From Liolophura sinensis (taxonomy: Eukaryota > Mollusca > Polyplacophora > Chitonida > Chitonidae), in the NCBI RefSeq assembly GCF_032854445.1, contig NC_088305.1, positions 3,169,001 through 3,233,000 on the forward strand: a DNA stretch of 64,000 nucleotides, read 5' to 3'. Below are positions 22,466 to 35,208 of the stretch, piece after piece. Each line of letters begins with the position of its first letter. Within the stretch, counting starts at the first letter, position 1. The notes below the pieces were generated by a model. It saw nothing but the letters and a program-made list of their open reading frames with translations. It was not told the origin of the DNA and searched no databases. Both the position numbers and the translations under genes were made by a program.

Positions 22466-24308
22466 ATCAATCTCCTTTAGAACATTATATTTGAGGCTTG
22501 ATGCTACTGCACTATCGCAGATCCCCGAGTCAATGGTAACATTATTACCGACTTTTGTAAATATATTTAGGAATTTAAGTTATTTGGATCAGTACAGTTC
22601 AGTAAGATAGTATCATTTTCAAAAAATGGAGCCGTTTGCACACAATATAGCATTTTAATGTACGACCATCATGTGTGTTATAAATGGTTAAGGATCGCGC
22701 ATTTTGTACTTTAATAATACTCGATATTTTCTGTGGCGTTATAAAGCCATTTACGTGAGAATATTAACGTAAATAGTTCGTAACAAAGTTTAATAACACG
22801 GGTTGCTTGCGACCGATGGAATAATAAATTAACCAGTAAAACTATTGGATTTTTAAAAAAGAGATATCATGCGTACAGGGTAACTGTTGTTCAGCTTCTG
22901 TGCTTTTCAAACATACAAGAATAGCAAAACACACAAAAAGATTGATTTTAACGTAATGTACTATTTTTAATTATATGTATTTTTAATTGTACAAGAGTTG
23001 TCCCTTCTGACTGAATCTCTTAGCACATGAAACAAGGACTGGTTCTGAGGCATCGGTGAGTTCTGTAACTTGGAGTTTTAACAGAATTAATTTTAGCAAA
23101 ACCCACACCATGATTAATTTTTATACATACCCTAAATGACCATAAATTACTAACTTGCCCAATTTTCCTGATTCTAAGAGTTCTACTGATTATAGAAAGG
23201 CGTTTTGAGGTTGCCTGGAACATGGGAGGATATTCTACGGGGATATTTAAGTTCTAGCAACAAAAATAATATTTTGTGACATTTATATATATATATATAT
23301 ATATATATACCCTAACTGACCTAAAATTTCGCCCACAAAAGTGCATTTTAAGAGGCAAATAATATACACACACAACAGGTATTGTATAAAAATGACGTCA
23401 AAACGTTCGCGCTGACGTAAATGAGAAGGAGGGATACGCCCTGCAGCGGTTGTTGATCCTAAAATCACTGATCGTGAGTTCGTATTGTTTTGCCGAGTCT
23501 ATTTTTATGATTATCTACACCATGCCCTCGGTGAGAAGTGACAAAAAAAGTTGTGTAGAGAAAAGTATTAGGGGTGGGATTCCCAGCAAGCGGCTTGGCG
23601 ATAGGCTGGGTTGGTTTATATACAGACTAGCAAGAATTTAACACCTGCAGGTTGGCGTCGACGCTTCCATTCGCTAACCCACAGGGACCGCTTAGAAGAC
23701 TGGAGAAAAAACGCCGCTCAGCCACCAATGGAAATGTCAAGCCGCTATACTGGTCCGCTTGGCAGGAACTTCCACATGTCAGAAAACAATATAGCAGGCA
23801 TTCAGAGCCGATTTCGTGTGAGTGACGCGACCTTTGCCCTCCTATTGTTTACCCGTCTCCCCTGATACCTATACACCCTGAGTTACCCCCAAGCTATACA
23901 TACATAGACGTATAAACATACGTACGCTACCACTATCATTCAAGTACTTGTGCTTTTACGAACTTTTAGTCTTAAGGTTAGTGAACAAAAATAGGTTATA
24001 ACATAAAGAACACCACCGAGGTAATTCCTAATTTCTGTCAAAGAGCTCACCTGTATAGGGGACATGATCAATACGAAACTTGAATATTGAAGCCGCGAAC
24101 TTGGTAATTTACGGTAATTAATAAGCACACAAAGAGTAAGCGATGGATCATTCCCGACGTGTCATTGTGCTTTATATGCATGTAAAATTTCCGGCCAATA
24201 TACTGTATGCAGTGGTTTTTGTGATACCACCCCTAACATTTTCCTTAACATGAATTGATTATAATACACAATATCCACTAAGTCATGTGCTTCATACAAG
24301 GGAGCACT
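22466..24308. other. Unassigned DNA
   Basis: I see no gene. A (TA)n run occupies 23284-23309. A short block 'cttagcacatgaaac' at 23019-23034 also occurs at 22141-22156, possibly an old dispersed repeat. Confidence 0.45.
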
Positions 24309-24490
24309 GGGCCTCTGTGGCTCAGTTGGTTAGCGCGCTAGCGCAGCGTAATGACCCAGGAGTCTCTCACCAATGCTGTCGCTGTGAGTATAAGTCCATT
24401 TCATGCTGATTTCCATAATGCTGACCGCCGTCGTATAAGTGCAATATTCTTGAGTACGGCGTAAAACATCAATCAAATAAATAAATAAAT
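24309..24490 (+). mobile_element. SINE family 1 with internal deletion
   Basis: The head is well preserved ('gggcctctgtggctcagttg' through the B-box), but about 75 bp of body between 'gctgatttcc' and 'ataatgctgaccgcc' is missing. The flanks are a 14-bp duplication with two mismatches (24293-24306 and 24491-24504, catacaagggagca / catacaggcgagca). Confidence 0.92.
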
Positions 24491-24704
24491 CATACAGGCG
24501 AGCAATGAATCATGCCATTTAGATGTGTTTCATTTTCATTCAAAACCATAATCAAGGTTTGAATGAAACCTTAATAGTGACTTAAATAGGACTATTATTG
24601 GGATTTGCCTCACTGGTGCTGTGGGTAAAACTCACCCGTGACTTATACGATCGTTATGACGTTGTTGTCCAACACTGAGTTATTTGGTAAAAATTATAAC
24701 CGTT

Positions 24705-24805
24705 CAATAGCCAACAGCCCGCGGATGGTCATGGGTTTCCCTCGGGCTATATGTCACATTTCCGAGGACTATAATTCTGCTCGCCATCACAAAATAAATA
24801 AATAA
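24705..24805 (+). mobile_element. SINE family 1 fragment, degraded
   Basis: It shows 'gcggatggtcatgggtttcc', 'ctcgggct' and 'actataattctgctcgccat' followed by an AATA tail; the head and the 'gaaatattcttgagtac' block are lost. Confidence 0.65.
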
Positions 24806-25255
24806 ACTAAACAAGATAAATAAATAACCGTTCAGTAAGTTCCCTATCGACAAAGTGTTTGTCTTGTCGTAATCGCTTAGGCCGTCCTGGTCTCTGATGA
24901 CCATTGCTTTAATCCGCAACACTAAACTTTTGATAAACTAAAAACTATTGAGAAAGACAATACAATTAATATCGATGAATTTTTAATCGTTTTTCTGCTA
25001 TAGGGACCTTGCTATTATTTAAGCATTTACATAGGTAAAGAAAAACCTGACAGAGGTAAATTGACAAGAGGACTTGTTTCAGTCAGTTAAGATTAATTGT
25101 GATTTAAAAGAAGTAAATAAATCGCTCTATTTCACTGGGAATTGCAAACAAATTAATCTTGCTCAGTTAATGCTGCAATACATAAAGTTTATTCGTTCAG
25201 TGTTTTACTTTTCTGGTGATCTGTTTATTCACTAAACTCAATTGTATAAGCTTAA

Positions 25256-25430
25256 TCATTTGCATGCACGCGTTATGCTCATCTGCATGCACATTTGATA
25301 ATCATTTGTATGCGTGCGTGTTGCTTATCTGCATGTACATTTGATGATCATTTGTATGCGCGACTGATGCTCATCTCCATGTACATTTGATGATCAGTTG
25401 CATGGATGATACACATTTGATGATGAGTAG
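25256..25430. repeat. 45-46-bp minisatellite, about 3.6 units
   Basis: Units start 'atcatttg(c/t)atgc' at 25256, 25301 and 25347 and contain 'catctgcatgtacatttgat'. ATGCAT-like (octamer-like ATTTGCAT) motifs recur in each unit. Confidence 0.85.
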
Positions 25431-25772
25431 TAACTCTCAAACAAATAAATAAGTAAATAAATGAGTAGAGCTTGTGGTGTTGCGGGTCCCCAACAAAGGG
25501 TAATTATGACAGCGAGTATGACTGATTTTAGTTTTACAGAAAGAGACTACATATAGAGATTCACCGACATCACCAAGTTTGCTTCCATGTGCAGGAAACC
25601 ACTTTGAAAATTTGAGGGTTATGATTTGTCTGTTTGCTGCACAGACAATGTAAAATGTTTTAGCCTGTATGTCGCTCCTACATTTGCGTAGGTCCACATA
25701 TATGCATTATTCATGTACATTTATTCTGTATACCTGTAGTACACAACGTGTGTCTGTTTTGCACACAATTGG

Positions 25773-25936
25773 TTTATTTATTTGTTTGATTAATGTTTTA
25801 CGCAGTACTCAAGAATATTTCACTGATACGAGGGCGGATCAGGAGGTCCTTATGGTAGGAGGAAACCGGGCAGAGCCCGTGGGAAACCCACGACCATCCG
25901 CAGGTTGCTGGAGACCTGTATACAATTGCGGTTGGC
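25773..25936 (-). mobile_element. SINE family 1, 5'-truncated
   Basis: It runs in reverse from the A/T tail through 'aagaatatttcactgatacg', 'ggaggaaaccgggcagagcc' and 'ccatccgcaggttgctggag', then stops; no tRNA-like head follows. Confidence 0.88.
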
Positions 25937-26677
25937 AAATATAGCGAAACACGATACATGTCTGATGGAATGTGACCACCGGTAATGTCCCTGAATTGTT
26001 ATGGTGGATGACAATGATTAAAACCGAAACAAACAGTAGCTGTATCAGTGTCAGTAGTTTCCTTCAGAATCCGGAAAAATGTCAGGCCTCTGCTGATTGG
26101 AGGGATCATCTAGCAAAAACGAGGCGGTGAACCTTGAACCTCTAGTGTAAACGCGTTACACTGGCCTTCCGTTTTAGTGCAGAGTTTCAGTTCTTTGATA
26201 TCGTTCGCTGACAAATATGGCGATACGACTGGCTCGGTTTTCACCATGCCCGTTCGTCTCTCCTCTCGGTAGTCGGAGATTTGGAGAGTAAATGTCGCTG
26301 TTTCCTGGATGTAGTCCATGATTTATGTCTGGCCAGCTCGTGGAAAGGCAACCAGAGAGCTACTGTCAAGGGCAATGATCGCAGCAAAGCGTGATACCTA
26401 AGACCTTTTCCATTATCTTAGCCCGACCGGCTGTGAAATATGTTCACTGATTTCTGCTCCTTAATGACTGAAGATTAATGACTGCTCCCACACGTGCACT
26501 CACCGCCCTCCCAAGCCTAGATATGTTGAGGACATTGATTGGCTGCCGCTTCTCATGTAACTTTGCTTTTATAACTTTTCGCCAAAAGAGTGCTACACGC
26601 AAGTGTGTTGTGTATTAATGCTCAACTTTTAGTACAATTGTATAAAAAAGAAAAACAAGTTAAGCTGATAACGAAAA
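25937..26677. other. Unassigned DNA
   Basis: A 69-codon minus-strand frame (26110-26319) has balanced composition but no recognisable domain. Nothing else is seen. Confidence 0.45.
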
Positions 26678-26866
26678 TTTGATTGGAGTTTTACGTCGTA
26701 CTAAAAATATTTCACTTATATGACGGCATACAGCATTGTGGTGGAAGGAAACCGGGCAGCCCGGAGGCAGACTTTCCCGCGTGTGGCCGGAAAGGAATCG
26801 AGCTAGCATGAGCTGGACTTGAACACATTGGTGTGAGGCTCCTGGCATGCTAACCACCGGGACAGA
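26678..26866 (-). mobile_element. SINE family 1, internally deleted
   Basis: It has 'tttgattggagttttacgtc', 'ggtggaaggaaaccgggcag', 'ctagcatgagctggacttga' and 'ggtgtgaggctcctggcatg' in reverse. The 'aacccacgaccatccgcagg' block is lost. Confidence 0.82.
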
Positions 26867-26963
26867 ATTTCTAAAATAGCCCTGAAAAGCGAAATGGCGG
26901 TTTAAATATTCTACAGATTTCAAGTTAAACGCAATTTGTTTATTTATTCTACATAGGGAAATG

Positions 26964-27052
26964 ACCGGCCCCGATGGCTCAGTTGGTACAGCGTCCGCGT
27001 CAGGGACCGTATATCAAGGGTCAATTCTGGTCTAAGGTCACACCTAAGACCT
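26964..27052 (+). mobile_element. SINE family 2, head only
   Basis: It starts 'ggccccgatggctcagttgg' (A-box-like), continues 'cagcgtccgcgtcagggacc' and 'agggtcaattctgg' (B-box-like), and is cut off near 'aagacctt'. Retrotransposon coding sequence starts directly after it. Confidence 0.8.
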
Positions 27053-28206
27053 TAACCATTAAATGTCTCTTATTATCTTTCAATATTAAGAAAACCAAAT
27101 ATCTGTTTATAACACCAAACAGAAGAAATAACACGCATTTCCAACCTCATATTAATGTAAAGCAACAAGAAATCGAATCTGGAACACCTTCCAATTTTCT
27201 TGGAGTAACTATTAGCATAAATTGATATGGACGACACATATCAGCGAAATTTGTAAGAAAATTTCACGTAATCTAGGTGCTCTCTCTCATATTAGATATT
27301 TTCTGAAGAAGAATACATTATATATTCTTTATTATGCCCTTATTTATCTCTTACTTACATATTGCAAGGTAGTGTGGGGTAATACTTACACAACCCACCT
27401 CCTCACCCTGATACGCCTTCAAAAACGTGCTGTTCGACCAATAAATTTTTCCCAAAAACATGATCATACCGGCCCATTGTTTAAGCATAACAAACTATTG
27501 TCGATTGAATCTATTAACGTATTTCAAATAAACCAGTTAATTGTTAAGTGCTTACACAGTCCTGATCTTGTCCCCTCCAGCTTCAGTTTTATCAAACAAT
27601 CATCGGTTCATTATTTCCCCACACGATCCTCGTCAGTCAACTTACAGAGGCCTTTCCATAAAACCAATCTCAGTTTCTATACTTGTTAGATAAAAGATGC
27701 CATAGAATGGAATAAGTTCCTCTCTGACTTAAAATACCGTGATTCTGTTTCTCTTTTTAAATCCAGGTTAAAGTGCTAATTCATTGCTTACTGTCAGCCA
27801 GACTAAGTGTCCTTTAATCGCTTCCATTCAAATGTATATACGTTTATGTAGATTCACCTTGTAAATATTGTCACTCTTAGCTCCAGTATCTTATATAAAC
27901 ATATCAATACCCATACAATTTTTGCTTCTAGCTCGTCTTACTAAAATGTTGTATCATGAATTCCGATTGTTCTGTTTACCATTTTCTCTAGTCTGATATT
28001 TATCAAATACCCATATATTACCCTCAGCTCATATTTTGATAAACTGTACCGCCTCACGTCAGCTCCTAAACGGGATAAAACAAGCCCTCTGGGGTTTCTG
28101 TTTCCGCCAGGGAGCGGCATATCATGGTAACATATACACTTTCTATACCAATGTCCTCTTAATTTATGTATGTATCTGATGCAATGTGTTTTGTTGTACT
28201 CTGCTG
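27053..28206 (+). mobile_element. Non-LTR retrotransposon 3' fragment (CR1/L2/jockey-like), inactive
   Basis: Two frames encode the C-terminal part of a LINE reverse transcriptase. Frame 1 (to 27225) carries KKTKYLFITPNR and NFLGVTIS; frame 3 (27222-27689) carries WTTHISEICKKISRNLGAL, LYYALIYLLLTYCKVVWGN and LIRLQKRAVRPI. 'FLGV-I', 'W--HI--I--KIS' and 'LTYC--VWG' are typical of the region after the polymerase core in CR1/L2/jockey elements. A frameshift near 27222 and a TAG at 27687-27689 break it; downstream in frame, AIEWNKFLSDLKYRDSVSLF runs to TAA at 27777. The catalytic core and endonuclease are missing. Sequence to about 28206 looks like the element's 3' UTR. The clade is inferred from memory of motif patterns. 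Confidence 0.85.
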
Positions 28207-28298
28207 CATTTCAAATAATAACAATAAGTAATAATAACAATAATAACATAAATAATGATAACAACAACAATAATAATAATAACAATAACAATAATTAG
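28207..28298. repeat. (AAT/AAC)n repeat at the LINE 3' end
   Basis: An irregular AATAATAACAATAA array lies directly after 'ctgctgcatttca'. It looks like the simple-repeat 3' tail of the retrotransposon, or an expansion of that tail. Confidence 0.8.
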
Positions 28299-31200
28299 GC
28301 TTCCATATGTACATTTAATATTTAATAATTCCTGGAATGTAGCCCGGCCATCCTGATATGGACCAACTGACCACATTCTAACATAAGCAACTGACGGAAG
28401 CCACCTGTATTTTAACCAATGAAGACATCTTATGAACCATAAATGTTGTTTACGTGTTCATAAAATCTTCTCGCTCATTGACAATAGGCCTATTTCTTTA
28501 TCTCGCCACAGATCTTGGTGCAAATTGGTTCAAACGTATCTACACAACAATGAAGGTTATCGAGATGGACACAAGATAGTCATTCCAATCTCTGCGTCGA
28601 AACAAACATTCGTATATACCTGCTGTCAGCCAAAAGCCAGATCAATATTTCAAAACGACGTTTAACACAAACCACCAAAGAACTCAGAAAATAAATTCAA
28701 TACGAAACTAGAACGGCATCATGAAAGCAGAAACTGTCAGTAGTTTTCAATAATGTTAGAAAGAAGCAAGGAATGCTGTTGACGAATGAGTCAAGTCGTA
28801 TTCAAAATCGTGTACCATGCTAGAATATAAGTTGTCGATGATAAGATACGCATCTCAGTTGCGCTTTGATTGCAGCTGTTCATACACGTATATCCAACGT
28901 AGCGATCTAATTCAACACAATGAAAATACTGCCCCTAGCCCTGGATTAAGCCGAATCAGACACTATCACGCATGAAGCAGCATGCCAGAGATTCTGGACG
29001 CTCTGTCCATATTCACTCACAAGAGAATTATACTATTATACTCTTATATTACTGTGACGTTGATAGAAATCATCGCATAAGACACAGGATCTAACAAATG
29101 CTACAAGGCGAGATATTTACACGCCACATGCAGGGGCCGATTCAATAAAACAATTTCTGAGTTAGGTCAAAATTTAAAATCTTTTTACAACGCTTAGTTT
29201 TTGGTACTGAAAGTTGAAATTTGGACACATTTTCTTAAGATAACACTGATAAGGTAGACAAAACTTAAATTTGTATAAACCCGAAAAATAAGCGTTAAGA
29301 TCGTATTTCAAACGTAACTGGTATGTACCTCGGTATATATTGCTCGTTCAAAATGGTCCTCAGCATAACACACGCCATTTTTTTTTCTGTTAGACCTGGG
29401 AAATTTTTTGAACAATTTGGTATAAATTACTGCCGTTACCACAAAGAAAATTCCGACCTAATCGAAGATATGAAAAATATTTTAATAGCTATCTTATTTT
29501 TAGACAATATATGTGTAAAAATTTAGAACAAATATTGACTTTATTATTACTTTCCTCGTGGATTTGACCTCATATCTATTTAAATATATCACAGTGTTTC
29601 ATCATGATACGTCATATTGATTTGTCGATCATTTGTATACTGTCTCCTTCGCAAATCTTGATTGAAGGTCAAAAAATGACTGGTAAATTTACGACACTTT
29701 AAGTTAATTTTCATTGGACACACCAATCGCTGATATTTGTTTTTGATTCTTCACAAGTTTTATGTGCACTCCCTACGGAATGCCAGGACACACCTGCATG
29801 CGTGTGTTTGTATACAAAACCTGGATCTAAATCCGTCTGTATATTTTCAAAAGTCCGTTATCCGGTTGGTTCCGCGAACACCTGCTGCCAAAATCCGTCG
29901 CTGCTGGACAGCCCGACCTGACAGCCACGACCGCCTTGCTAGATCCCCGAACGTCAAAATGACGTAATCTCAATCATGGGGGAGAAATCCGGAGAAATTG
30001 AGGAAATATGGGAGTCATTAGACTGTGAATGGCCGTGTGTTTTTGATTACGGTCCCTAGGGTTATAGAGGACAATTAGTCTAATTGGACGTAACGAGACT
30101 GGTTTCTAAAGCCTGCCGGCAATCACTAACATCCCTGCCACGCGGACTCATCAAATCTCTCCAAATATGATTTTCCTCCTTTTATCGATGTGATTAACCA
30201 CAGGTGATAGTTAATGGATATGTAGACATTTCGTGTCAGAGTCAAGGCCAGCCGACCATACTCTGCCAAAGCTTGCAGAATAGTCAGATTTCTCCATTAT
30301 CACATGTATGATCTACCAAGGGTAAGCATAAAGACTGATAAAATTGTTCTCATTACGTTTAACGACAAACAAGCAAATTTTATTAAGTTTCGAACAGTAT
30401 ATAATACCCGAATTTGTTGGCCGTTAAATGTAGCTGAAAATATATCATTTCGAAGATCCATCAAACCGTATGTATTCACGTTGCTAATAACTTGAAACAT
30501 TTAAGGCAAAGATTCTTTGTTTCTTAACAAATGTGTTTGTCGAGTTATGAAAATAATCCAAGGCAAAAGCACCCCTGCCCTCCAAAGTTAATGAAATTCT
30601 ATATCATTATGGTATTCTTTCTTAGAAAATGGCGTTTTGTGAATAGGTCTAAAGTCTTCACAGGTTTTCTAATGAATAATCGAAAACTTATAAACATGTT
30701 GATATCACGTTGCCATACATATACATGTAAGAGATTCACTGAATAAAACACCACAGAGTTGTATGACCGTAAAAAAGATGGCATCTGAAAAAAACACACA
30801 CACACGCAAGAGCGAAACCGTAAATAAATCACCATTACAAATATATTCACACCTATATACATTATAACAAAATATTTACCGCAAAAAATTACATGAAAAC
30901 ACTGTATGTGCATATAATCCAAGACTATACAGTATAACGTCATACAATAGCAAAATTAATTTCGTAGTAGCCAAAACAGGAAGCCGTGGTGTTTTTGACG
31001 TACCGAAATTACAAACGAGACATCGGTCGTACATTTTAAGCGGCTAAAAATGCATTCACTCTCATTCCTCATTTTGTCTTAATGTGGTTTTAATAAAAAT
31101 GTCGCTGACATCGAATTGGTGAATTAAGAAAGTTGTAATGTCGCTTTTAAACGACTCGGAAAACTTCATTACTGCATCCTGCGGGCACGTGTCATGGTGG

Positions 31201-31917
31201 CTTGTAATTGCCGAGTGTAGAAGATTAACGAACACGGAGTCAGTCGTTTTCCCATTAAGTGATTTTATATACATATTCGGCGTGCAGAAATTCCCAACCC
31301 ACTATACTCCTCTCTGAAACTCTAACGGTCTCGCAGAATTAATTTTCGATTCAAGGAAGGAAGAGGCCGTCGTTAACTGCTAGGCCTCTTCCACTCCATG
31401 CTTCGAATTTATAGATAATTACGCTTTTATGAACAACAGATGTTGTGTGGAGACTCTCTAACAACATTAACCGTATATATAAATCTCTTGGTGCATTGAT
31501 TCACGATTTACATTCTCTCACATTCATCGAAACCGTGGTATATGCCCGATACGCGGCCATTGGAGATAACTTTTGATTCATAAGATGAACTTATTAATTC
31601 CAAAACTGTAGACGTCGAGAGACTTTAAAACCAGAGCAGCGACTTCAGTGTGTAGCTCGAAATGGCCAGACGTAACCGTTGAAAACCGGCCTCTGTTAAA
31701 CCTTTACCCATATGTTAATATGTCAAACTACGAATGATGTTCTCTAATTATGACAGAATGCGTATAGTTGGGTTGATTTTGAACAAAAGTCACTTAAACT
31801 AATAAATAAACTCGAGACAATTCTTATCTAACTTTTCCGTTAATTCAAAGACGGTCAGATTTGGATGATCTTTTTTCCGCTGGATATCATCATGCCGGAG
31901 CTTCACTTCAAGTAGAA
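28299..31917. other. Unassigned DNA, 3.6 kb without a recognised gene
   Basis: The only repeat trace I see is a possible fragment of family D near 31625-31700 ('aaaaccagagcagcgac'). Open frames are short and lack domains. Confidence 0.45.
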
Positions 31918-32024
31918 TTTATTTATTTGCTTGACTGGTGTTATGCGCCATACTCGAGAATATTTCATACAACGGCGGTCAGCATTATGATGGGAGGATA
32001 CCGGGCAGAGCCCGGGGGAAAGGT
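31918..32024 (-). mobile_element. SINE family 1, 3' fragment
   Basis: Reverse-oriented tail, 'ctcgagaatatttcatacaa', 'ggtcagcattatgatgggag' and 'ccgggcagagcccgggggaa' are present, then homology stops. Confidence 0.85.
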
Positions 32025-34276
32025 AGAATGAATTAAGTTAAAATTCCCATATCACTCTTTAACCGAAACATAGGCTATGTGCTTCATTATTCGACGTCGA
32101 ATACAATATACCAGTCACGGGAATGAAGAGCAGTATGGTGGGAGGGATCATACTGACACGGCTGTACATCTGTGCTATAGAGGTGAGAAGACATTACCAC
32201 GCCCTCTGACTCCTCCCGTCTTATGAGCTGGGGTGGTCAGCCACGCTGATTTTCCTTCGTCCAGGATAAATCGGATGTGACATAAATCTCCTCGCATGGA
32301 AGGTTGTCAGTCTCACCATGGCCTCCAACAAGTTACGCTACATCCACTTAAATACCCCGATGTTTCATGCTTTCAGTGTGCAATAGGTGCATTGAACTGC
32401 ATGGAGTTAATGGAGTAAAATGAACATAGAAACTACATTGCATAGAAAAACCCAATTTAAGTTATATAAATAAATCTGTGTAGACAGAATATTTTTACAA
32501 AATTGATTCAAAATGCTCAAGGAATGACAAGATAGGAGTATATCTGTGAGGGAATTTGGATAGCCGAGATCCCACGCCCTCAAGCCTCCCAACATTCTGA
32601 GAAGCATAATCTAAAATTCACTTCTAAATGAAGGCGGAGACAAAAGGGAACCCTGGCTAATTCCACGGCGCTGTTCAAATCACTTATAGACGTCTGGCGG
32701 GGATGAAAACATCGACTGCGCGTCGTCCTCTAGCATCTGACTGAATTATTCTGGAGACATGTCGAGCTTTACTTGGCTATAATCCCCTAAGGCGGTGTCT
32801 CGTCCCAGCCACTAAGTGTCACGACTGATATACATGTTAAATACACATGCAGTAAAATTTATACTATTTGAGTCTTTAGAAATTTCTTCATGGCAGAGAT
32901 ATGTGCAATAATTTTTTTTTATCTCTCCAAAAATAGTGTTACAGCGGATATATCATATTACGGCTTCAACATATAGCATTTTTATATAATCCATAAATGA
33001 AATTACAGTGCTTCAAAAGATGTTTTGAAAATTCAAATTTATCTCTGATCATATCATCAAACAATACTGCATGTTTTTGGTAACTCGCCATCTATCCACA
33101 AAAGAAGGATACTTATAGCTGAAGAAACATCGCGACCTTTCCTGATATAGAAAACAGTTAATAATGTATTAATCGTATACAACGATTGTCGTGCCTTATA
33201 GAACAGCTGTAACTTAAATCCAGGAAGTAAGTTACGTTTAGGTCGATTAAATTAAAGTATATTAAATAATAAAACATATTAGCCACAATAAATTAGAATA
33301 GAAATTCGAATAAATTATGAAGTGCCGGCAGCTATACTGTTAGAGAGAGGATGTAGAAATATTCAAATAAAGAAGACCAAAAATGTTCGCCAAAGAAGAA
33401 AAAAACGAAACTGACATTTCGTTTTTCCTATTGGTAGTTCGTAAAGAGGGGTGCACTGAAACAGAAATATCCCATACGTGGCAAATAAAACCTGAAAACT
33501 ACAAAAGAGCACTTCCGAGGCCTATGGTGAGTGAAGATCCAAGACTGGACGGACCTTACTGGTTGTTGTGTGACATGGTGTTACACGCCTGATGTTTTCA
33601 TTTCACACGATATCTATAACAAAGATCCACTCAGATTCATGCAGACTGATATGTACTACATGCACTACATAACAAAATATAACAAAAACAAATGATGCCA
33701 TTGAGAAACGATAATGCAGTTATTTTAAGATAATCAGTTGTGTGTATATAGAATGGACATTTCTCATGTATAATATCGATGTTAATGTTAAAGTCAGGAT
33801 CCAAACTGAAAGCCACAAAATATATGAATATATTATGGACAGTGACAGTTAACGAGCCTCCAAGGACAGCTATTCTGGCTTTATTGTATTTTATACACGT
33901 ATTTCTAACGTTATAAACAGCTTACGTGTACACCGAAGCCCGTTATAGCTTCAGTACGGAAACAGTAAATACATTTATATTGGGAACATTTCCCCCTTTG
34001 TTCCCTAGAATTCTGTGGGCGGAATTTTGGTGAACTCCACAAAATCAGAAATATATTGCATATGTATAATCAATATAATGCAATGTATACAGGTAAATTG
34101 TTTCCTTTCTCTCAGTTGGAAACTTTTTATCATCCAGATCATTTTCGGATGTACGAGTGTTCACATTTTCTAATTAAATTGAACATATGTAACACGTTAT
34201 TATTGTAACAAAAACAGTGGCTATATGGTTATATGAACCAGGAGATCATGGTATCGTGTTGAATTTCACCAAATAA
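32025..34276. other. Unassigned DNA
   Basis: No exon, RNA gene or repeat family recognised. Confidence 0.45.
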
Positions 34277-34495
34277 ATTCTTCTCTATTCTTTGTGCATA
34301 ATAGAAGTTTATTCCTTGTGCATACTAGAAGTTTCTTCCTTTTACGTAATAGGAGGTTCTTCTTTTTCCTTAGTTGAGCTTTATTCTTTGTACTTCATAG
34401 AAGTTTATTTCTTGTGCATAATAGAAGTTTATTCCTTGTGCATAATAGAAGTTTATTCGTTTTAAATAACAGAGGTTTCTTCTTTGTACATAATA

Positions 34496-34707
34496 GTGAG
34501 TGCTTCGGGTTTAACGTCGTACTTAACAATTTTCCAGTCATATGACGACGAAAGAATCCTTAGAGTGCATGTAATGTGTCTCCTTGTTGCAGGATGGATT
34601 TCCACCGCTCTTTTATCTAGTGCTGCTTCACTGAGACGCCTTACCGAAGGCAAGTAAGCCGCACAGCCCGAGCCATTATACTGATACAGGTCAACCAGTC
34701 CTTGCAC
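34496..34707 (-). mobile_element. SINE family 2, 5'-truncated, inside the minisatellite
   Basis: In reverse it matches 59470-59680 ('gagtgcttcgggtttaacgt', 'ccagtcatatgacgacg', 'atgtaatgtgtctccttgtt', 'tttccaccgctctttta', 'agccgcacagcccgagcc'). It is flanked by identical 11-bp sequences tgtacataata (34485-34495, 34708-34718). The minisatellite register restarts at the duplicated bases, as expected for a target-site duplication. Confidence 0.88.
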
Positions 34708-34944
34708 TGTACATAATACACGTTTATTCTCTGTGTGTAATAGAGGTTTTTTCCTTGTAAATAATAGAAGTTTCTTCTTTGTGCATAACAGAAGTTTATT
34801 CTTTGTGCATAATAGAAGTTTATTCTATTAAAGTTTGTGCATAATAGAAGTGTATTGTTTGTGAATCATACAAGTTTCTTGTTTGTGCATAATAGAAGTG
34901 CATTCTTTGTGCATAATAGAAGTGCATTCTTTGTGAATAATAGA

Positions 34945-35208
34945 TTTATTCATTTATTTATTTCTTTGATTCGTGTTTTACGCCATACTCAAGAATATTT
35001 CACTTATACGACTGCGGCCATGGTGGGAGAAAACCGGCCAGTGCCCGGGGAAACCCACGACAATCCGCAGGTTGCTGGGAGACCTTCCCACCGCCGGAGA
35101 GGAAGCCAGCATGAGCTGGACTTGAACTGAGAGCGACCGCATTGGTAAGAGGCTCCTGGGTCATTACCCTGCGATAGCACGCTAACCAACTGAGTCACGG
35201 AGGCCCCC
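34945..35208 (-). mobile_element. SINE family 1, near full length, inside the minisatellite
   Basis: All blocks from the tail to 'ccaactgagtcacggaggcc' are present. It is flanked by an 11-bp duplication tgaataataga (34934-34944, 35209-35219) taken from the minisatellite unit. A small deletion removes the 'cagcattat' part at 35020-35025. Confidence 0.93.

Noticed and set aside
26110-26319. 69-codon minus-strand frame starting MDYIQETATF
   Set aside because: Balanced composition but no homologue recognised and no supporting exon or splice context; kept only as a possibility.
26964-27036. Possible tRNA gene (GGCCCCGATGGCTCAGTTGG start)
   Set aside because: The A-box-like part is good, but I could not fold a complete acceptor and T arm, and the same head begins SINE family 2 at 59364.
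28207-28298. Candidate CRISPR-like or regulatory array
   Set aside because: It is a simple AAT/AAC repeat at a LINE 3' end.
34837-35130. 97-codon frame resembling a secreted protein
   Set aside because: The first half is minisatellite and the second half antisense SINE family 1.
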